13,525 bases of DNA. It comes from Candidatus Thorarchaeota archaeon MP8T_1. Lineage in GTDB: Archaea > Asgardarchaeota > Thorarchaeia > Thorarchaeales > Thorarchaeaceae. The DNA is taken from assembly GCA_002825465.1 (NCBI GenBank), contig PJER01000059.1, forward strand, positions 1 through 13,525. The letters run 5' to 3'. The first letter of the stretch is position 1. Every line of letters starts with the position of its first letter. The translations under genes and the position numbers were made by a program. Under the pieces are notes generated by a model. It searched no databases, was not told the origin of the DNA, and was given only the letters and a program-made list of their open reading frames with translations. This document shows, piece after piece, positions 13,494 to 13,525 of this stretch.

Positions 13494-13525
13494 ACCCGGG
13501 TCTCAAGGGATTCGTTCCAAGGTGT
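13472..13525 (-). tRNA. tRNA gene, 3' part (5' part outside window), anticodon not resolved
   Basis: Read leftward, the T-arm is CCGGG TTCAAGT CCCGG (13499-13483), a perfect 5-bp stem with the conserved TTCAA loop. The acceptor 3' strand is CAGTAGC (13482-13476), then G (13475) and an encoded CCA (13474-13472). The C at 13500 fits position 48. The 5' half would have to start GCTACTG. Counting back a class I layout gives an anticodon stem CCCTT and variable loop GAGAC, but then the loop lacks U33, so an intron in the anticodon loop or a class II arm is likely. A TTGGAAC at 13515-13521 could hold a GGA (Ser) anticodon but its stem does not pair. Confidence 0.85.

Overview
The window reads as a stretch of archaeal chromosome, about 40% GC by eye. 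The strongest evidence is a complete transcription factor B gene. Supporting signs are TATA-like boxes placed about 25-30 nt before starts (suggesting leaderless or short-leader mRNAs), Shine-Dalgarno sequences of the GAGGTGA type, and an F420/rubredoxin-type diiron flavoprotein. The gene mix would fit an Asgard or another mesophilic, partly anaerobic archaeal lineage, but that placement is inference and no marker here fixes it. There are no insertion sequences, CRISPR arrays or phage genes. Gene order is compact, with several convergent and divergent pairs.

Left part (1-2000, minus strand). A P-loop nucleotide kinase of the adenylate kinase/FlaR-like type runs off the left edge. Next come TFB, a 45-residue cysteine/histidine-rich microprotein, and, just upstream of it, an unlisted 53-codon small ORF with its own TATA-like element. 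A 275-bp divergent control region (1826-2100) carries two perfect inverted repeats.

Redox block (2100-4350, plus strand). A thioredoxin-reductase-fold flavoprotein that contains no cysteine at all is followed by a complete diiron/FMN A-type flavoprotein (FprA family). Together they suggest NAD(P)H-driven reduction of O2 or NO, i.e. oxidative or nitrosative stress defence. A putative zinc metallopeptidase with an HELHH motif follows.

Middle (5400-9200). A three-BON-domain protein (minus) is divergent from a small HTH protein (plus). Then comes a gene-poor 250-bp stretch and a second copy of the microprotein, again preceded by a small ORF that ends inside its ribosome binding site. The two microprotein genes are 30/45 identical in protein and share 28-nt and 22-nt blocks without a single difference, the most unusual signal here. 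A minus-strand pair follows: a 333-residue protein with two CHC motifs and a 187-residue unknown. An orphan plus-strand 100-residue protein comes after.

Right part (9200-13525). An SDR-fold protein that has lost the YxxxK catalytic pair converges, 1 nt apart, with a minus-strand operon encoding a DinB-like four-helix metalloprotein, a double-SIS sugar-phosphate protein and a HEAT-repeat protein. A hot-dog thioesterase and a two-helix membrane protein follow on the plus strand. The last codons of the membrane protein are antisense to the 3' end of a minus-strand tRNA gene that leaves the window.
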